31,402 nt of DNA from NCBI GenBank assembly GCA_015680685.1, contig MNCI01014538.1, positions 638,772 to 670,173 on the forward strand. The letters run 5' to 3'. Shown piece by piece: positions 27,992 through 31,402 of this stretch. Both the position numbers and the translations under genes were made by a program. The notes under the pieces are model-generated. The model made no database searches, was not told the DNA's origin, and saw nothing but the letters and a program-made list of their open reading frames with translations. This stretch comes from Gnetum montanum. Taxonomy: Eukaryota; Streptophyta; Gnetopsida; Gnetales; Gnetaceae. Within the stretch, counting starts at the first letter, position 1. Each line of letters begins with the position of its first letter.

Positions 27992-28240
27992 GTGGATTTG
28001 ATCTCCCTAAAATTCCACTATGGGTATTCTAGATTACCTTCAAATTCTTCAATTGATGCAAAAATATCTGATTCTTTTATCGATTCAAAAATTTCTATAG
28101 ATTCTAAGAATGTAGATTTAGAAGTTGGTAAAGAAAAATTTGAGATGTCTTTTTTTAGTGATGTTGATGCAACTAACACACCTAATTTTGTTCTCCTAGA
28201 TGATGTATATGAGTTACTAGTAGTTGATCTTATATCATGA
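27992..28240 (+). CDS. Unrecognised small Asp/Ser-rich ORF (82 residues)
   Basis: An uninterrupted frame from ATG at 27992 to a stop at 28240. It has a Ser/Asp/Ile-rich middle (NSSIDAKISDSFIDSKISID) and an acidic, hydrophobic end (NFVLLDDVYELLVVDLIS). I recognise no family, signal peptide or membrane segment. Just upstream, GGATTTGAT...TCTAGCAGATCTAATTTTTCT-like units repeat two or three times and share the GGATTTGATCT motif with the ORF start, so the frame may come from a short repeat rather than a gene. The reverse strand is also open over much the same stretch, which weakens the case. It lies 57 bp before the LTR at 28298. It could be an exon fragment, a domesticated piece or chance. Confidence 0.2.
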   Translation: MDLISLKFHYGYSRLPSNSSIDAKISDSFIDSKISIDSKNVDLEVGKEKFEMSFFSDVDATNTPNFVLLDDVYELLVVDLIS

Positions 28241-28297
28241 TATATGTTCATTTAAATTTTGGGTTACTTACTTAACATTCAAGTCATTCATGCTAGG

Positions 28298-29204
28298 TGA
28301 TAAAATTATTTAAGTCTTCGATGTAATATCATATCTACAATGTCATAACCCTGCTTACGTCATCATAGATATGATGTAGTAGGTCCTAGTCTCCACTATA
28401 AATACCAATCCATCATCGCATCAAATGGCCAACTTTGGTCTAATACTTAGGCAAATTCTTATAGTTTGTTTCCATGATTTTACACTTAGCAATTTAGTAA
28501 ATGCCCGTAGTGTGATGTTAAGAAATTGCACAGAATCTTTATTTGAGTAAATTGTTCATAGGTACAGTTCATGGCCAAAAATAAAGATCAAGATTGTTTT
28601 CCACTATTGCAACATTCTACTTAGCTTACTTTACTTTTAGTTTGTTCATTTTTACTTAGTATACTCTCTACTTTTCAGCATGCTTACTTTTCTTAAGCTG
28701 TTTACAATTCCTATGTAGTTTAAATTTCCATTGTTTCTTAGTAAGATAGTATAAGTATGACTGGTTTTAAACATATAGTATAATCATTTGGTTATCCCAG
28801 TAGTGTTATTGCTTGGTTTGCCTAGTAGCATAATACTGGGTAATCCCAGTGATGGTTGCATAAGCCCAAAACATAAATGGTAAACTAAGAATAGAGACTT
28901 ATTACCTATAGGCTAGAATAGTCGCTTTACTTGCATTACACTTAGGCTTAGATCTTATTACTCTATTTCAACTATGTTTATAGTTAGTCTTAATTTGAGC
29001 TAACAACATCAACCTATTATATGCCTTGCTAAGAGTTAAACTATACAACTTGCACTTCACTAACTCAAAGTAAGAATACAAAAATCATGAACTGAACCTT
29101 AACTCCTAGTGAATCTACATTGGCCATCCACAGATTATGATCAAGCTGCACACATACACTCATGAGTTGTATGGTCAAATGTTGGAATACCCAACTATTC
29201 ATCA
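28298..29204 (+). repeat. 5' LTR of the right-hand element
   Basis: 907 bp beginning TGATAAAATT and ending CCAACTATTCATCA. The R/U5 half resembles the large element's LTR in reverse complement, for example around AATAAAGATCAAGATTG. TATA box at 28397-28404, AATAAA at 28580-28585. Confidence 0.8.
28397..28404 (+). promoter_or_regulatory. TATA box of the right-hand LTR
   Basis: TATAAATA in TCCACTATAAATACC, about 100 bp into the LTR, at much the same offset as in the large element's LTR. A palindrome-like CATCATAGATATGATG lies just upstream. Confidence 0.55.
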
Positions 29205-29205
29205 T

Positions 29206-29223
29206 TGGCATTATTGTTGGGGA
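29206..29223 (+). other. Primer binding site of the right-hand element
   Basis: TGGCATTATTGTTGGGGA, one base after the LTR. Six differences from the tRNA-Asp complement, all transitions. Confidence 0.65.
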
Positions 29224-29345
29224 TGTATCAATGTTTGCTAAGTAGTTGATTTTACAAAGTTTGTTGTATTAAGAATCATCAAGAAAATCCTTCACACTTA
29301 AACTAATTTTACCAAAGTACATACTTAAGATATTAAACATCTAAT

Positions 29346-31402
29346 AAGGCTTCTACAAATAATGAGAAATCACCATTTGCTAATGAATTTAATAAAAATC
29401 ATGACAAAGAATATAATAAAGAAGACTAGAGTACACCCATACAAACTAGAATCTCCTATGCTCACATTGATCCATATTATTCTAATTTCACATTTGTCTT
29501 TTACCAAGATAAACAACTATAGTGGAAAGATTTACAAGGCAACATTGTTTTGCCTCTAGAATGTTCTACACCATCCATGCTGCAAGCAACCCTTATAAGG
29601 TTAAACCTTGGCCACATGTAAGAAGGGTACCACATCACTAGGCACATGATTAGGCCATATCAACCAACAAAAGCTTAGGTAAGAAGGGATGTTTCTATGA
29701 AGACAAGGCATGAGCTTGATAAGGAAAGAAAGTATCATAAATAGTTATCCTAGAGGAAAGAGATGATGTTATGTTTCACATAAAGAAATTTTATCAAAAC
29801 CATGGATCTCAATCTCAAACACCAGTAATCCATATCAATTATTCCATCAAAATACAATTGCATTCAAATCTTGCAAAAACACCTAAAGAGGACAAGAAAG
29901 ACTCCACAATTAGAAGCAACTTAAGGTCTATAACCTCCACTGAATCAAATATGGATGAATCAAGGAGTCATAGAAGGAGAACTAGCTAACATTATTCTCC
30001 AACTTCTTCCTTCTCCTTCTCACACTCCTCCAGAGATTATGACAAGAGAGAAAGAAGAATGAGGGATCATGATAGCAATAAATAAAGAGATCCTCAAAGA
30101 CATGAGTATCAAAGAAGACATCCTAATGAAGAAGAAGACAATTACAAGAGAAGAGGAGAAAGAGTCAGATACAAAGAAAGAGAACATTATGAGCATTAAA
30201 GGGGTCACCACTACAACTGAGCTCACGAATCTAAAGATTATGAAGAACCCCTACTAGCAACTCAAAACATGATTAATATCAAAAAAGTAATATATATTCC
30301 TACTAGACATAAAGAATAATCACATCAAAAAACTAGACATGAATAATATTTCCAAATTTGAAGGCAAATACAATGCAAATCCACAGCACCATCTTCAAGC
30401 CTTCTACCATGCATATGCCCTACAAAACATTGAAAATAATTAGTAGAAACTAACCTTGTTTCCAAGGACACTCATAAAGGAAGCAAATAGCTTGTAAAAA
30501 TCCTTAGAATTAGAATGCATTTGAAATCAAGAATAATGCTAGATCTCTTCGATGACAAATATCAAACCTATTCTAGAGTGTCTAATATGAGAAAATAGAT
30601 TCAAGGATGGATGCAAGGAATACATGAATCCCTTGATGTGATAATGGACGAATACTATTCACTATTGCATAGGTGCCCAAGCCACAAATTTTCTTAAAAG
30701 GAACAACTATGACACATTATCGATGGGCTATGACACAAGATAACAAAAACCCTTGAAGTATATGCCCAAGGTAGGTTATCCAAGATGATAGCTCATCATA
30801 TCTAGAGACTCATTGACCAAGTAGAAAAAGAAGAAGAAGAGTTAAGAAAAAGAGAATTAGCTAAAGAATGCAATAGAAATCCTACCATTAAAAAAAGTGA
30901 TGTAAGAATATGTGAATCATAAGAAGAGAAAACTTTAGAAGATGTGATCCAATGGAACAAACTGCATATTTAGAAATCAGTTAATGACATTACAACCAAG
31001 GAAGAGAAAATGTGGGATTCTGTAAACAAAAAATTTGCTATAGCATTGAAGATAATAGAACAAAAGACTAAACAAGCCCTAAACTAAAGTAAAGAAAACA
31101 GTAAAAGAAGAGAAAAATGGTGAGAATAGCACAAAAATAAAGGAAAATTTGCTACATTTGAGGGAATCACAAACTCCAATTTAGAAAATGACAAAGGATG
31201 CAAAGTATACTAGTATGAACATCCTAAGGGCTATTGCCCTATTATGGTCCACATATAAGAGTTTGAGGCATATGTACTTAATCTAAAGCTTGTTAAGAAA
31301 TAGATGCCTAGAAGGTTACATTATCTGCATGGTAATTTTAGACAACCATATCAGCAACTATACTATCCAAGTGAAGCATATCCTCAATTATAGGAACAGT
31401 AC
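29346..31402 (+). pseudogene. gag: gag of the right-hand element (partial)
   Basis: The expected start is AAG at 29346 where the related copy has ATG, followed by ASTNNEKSPFANEF. Further blocks: STPSMLQATLIRLNLGHM; an Arg/Glu-rich stretch in a shifted frame (about 30030-30200); the capsid core MNNISKFEGKYNANPQHHLQ, then FYHAYALQNIENN and LFPRTLIKEANS (about 30338-30495); HESLDVIMDEYYSLLHRC (about 30620-30680); a Glu/Lys-rich coiled stretch (QVEKEEEELRKRELAKECN); then the knuckle at 31199-31237, with its second Cys changed to Tyr and Gln to a stop. After it the Pro/Tyr/Gln-rich linker begins (NFRQPYQQLYYPSEAYPQL) and runs off the window. Stops are frequent, many at likely CAA or CAG codons. 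Confidence 0.8.

Larger units (their letters stand above)
28298..31402 (+). mobile_element. 5' part of another Ty3/gypsy element of the same superfamily (cut by window end)
   Basis: It has a 5' LTR, a primer site and about 2 kb of gag on the + strand. Gag aligns block by block with the gag regions on the minus strand at 19437-21026 and 23851-26215. pol would begin beyond the window. Several in-frame stops show it is also inactive. Confidence 0.85.

Noticed and set aside
1-31402. A bacterial-type defence system, CRISPR array or operon
   Set aside because: No clustered intact genes, ribosome-binding sites or regularly spaced repeats with unique spacers. All recognisable coding sequence is plant retroelement-like and decayed.

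Overview
This window looks like intergenic DNA from a land plant with a large, repeat-rich nuclear genome, probably a seed plant. The species cannot be fixed; a gymnosperm-like genome would fit the old, heavily mutated, nested LTR retrotransposons, but that is inference. I see no intact host gene, rRNA, functional tRNA or CRISPR array. Nearly everything I can name is a decayed transposable element, and all of its coding regions carry stops and frameshifts.

Layout. (1) 1 to about 2575: the 3' end of a G+C-richer, CpG-retaining LTR element on the + strand, with a long LTR-like region holding tandem repeats, heat-shock-element-like motifs, a TATA box and a poly(A) signal. (2) About 2590-3950: the 3' end of an older + strand Ty3/gypsy element (end of its 3' ORF, polypurine tract, candidate 3' LTR), interrupted on its left by element 1. 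(3) 3951-6922: A+T-rich DNA with a short tandem repeat, an RTE-type LINE 3' end and a tRNA-derived SINE-like piece. (4) 6923 to about 26906: one large Ty3/gypsy element of the Ogre/Tat/Athila type on the - strand. Read right to left it has a truncated 5' LTR, tRNA-Asp-type primer binding site, gag, protease, RT, RNase H, integrase, a long non-coding spacer, an extra 3' ORF with coiled-coil character, and the 3' LTR at 6923-7824. Two later insertions sit inside it. One is a complete related element at 15515-22025 in the RT (5-bp target duplication ATTAC). The other is a solo LTR or short LTR element at 11667-12348, containing 239 N, in the spacer (duplication GTAGG). (5) About 26907-28297: a second SINE-like piece, a second LINE remnant, A+T-rich DNA and one small unrecognised ORF. 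(6) 28298-31402: the 5' LTR, primer binding site and gag of another member of the same superfamily on the + strand, cut by the window edge.

How the parts relate. Elements 2, 4, the nested one and 6 belong to one extended family. They share LTR ends of the form TGATRA...TCATCA, the same polypurine-tract neighbourhood, the same tRNA-Asp-like primer site, a Gag with an unusual CX2CX3HX4C zinc knuckle, and (2, 4, nested) the extra 3' ORF. The nested copy kept gag, both LTRs, the primer site and the spacer, but it lost the protease active site, RT, RNase H, integrase and the middle of the 3' ORF. It therefore looks like a gag-only element that must have been mobilised in trans. The most interesting material is the 3' ORF, the knuckle variant, this gag-only derivative, and the repeat architecture of the LTR promoters.
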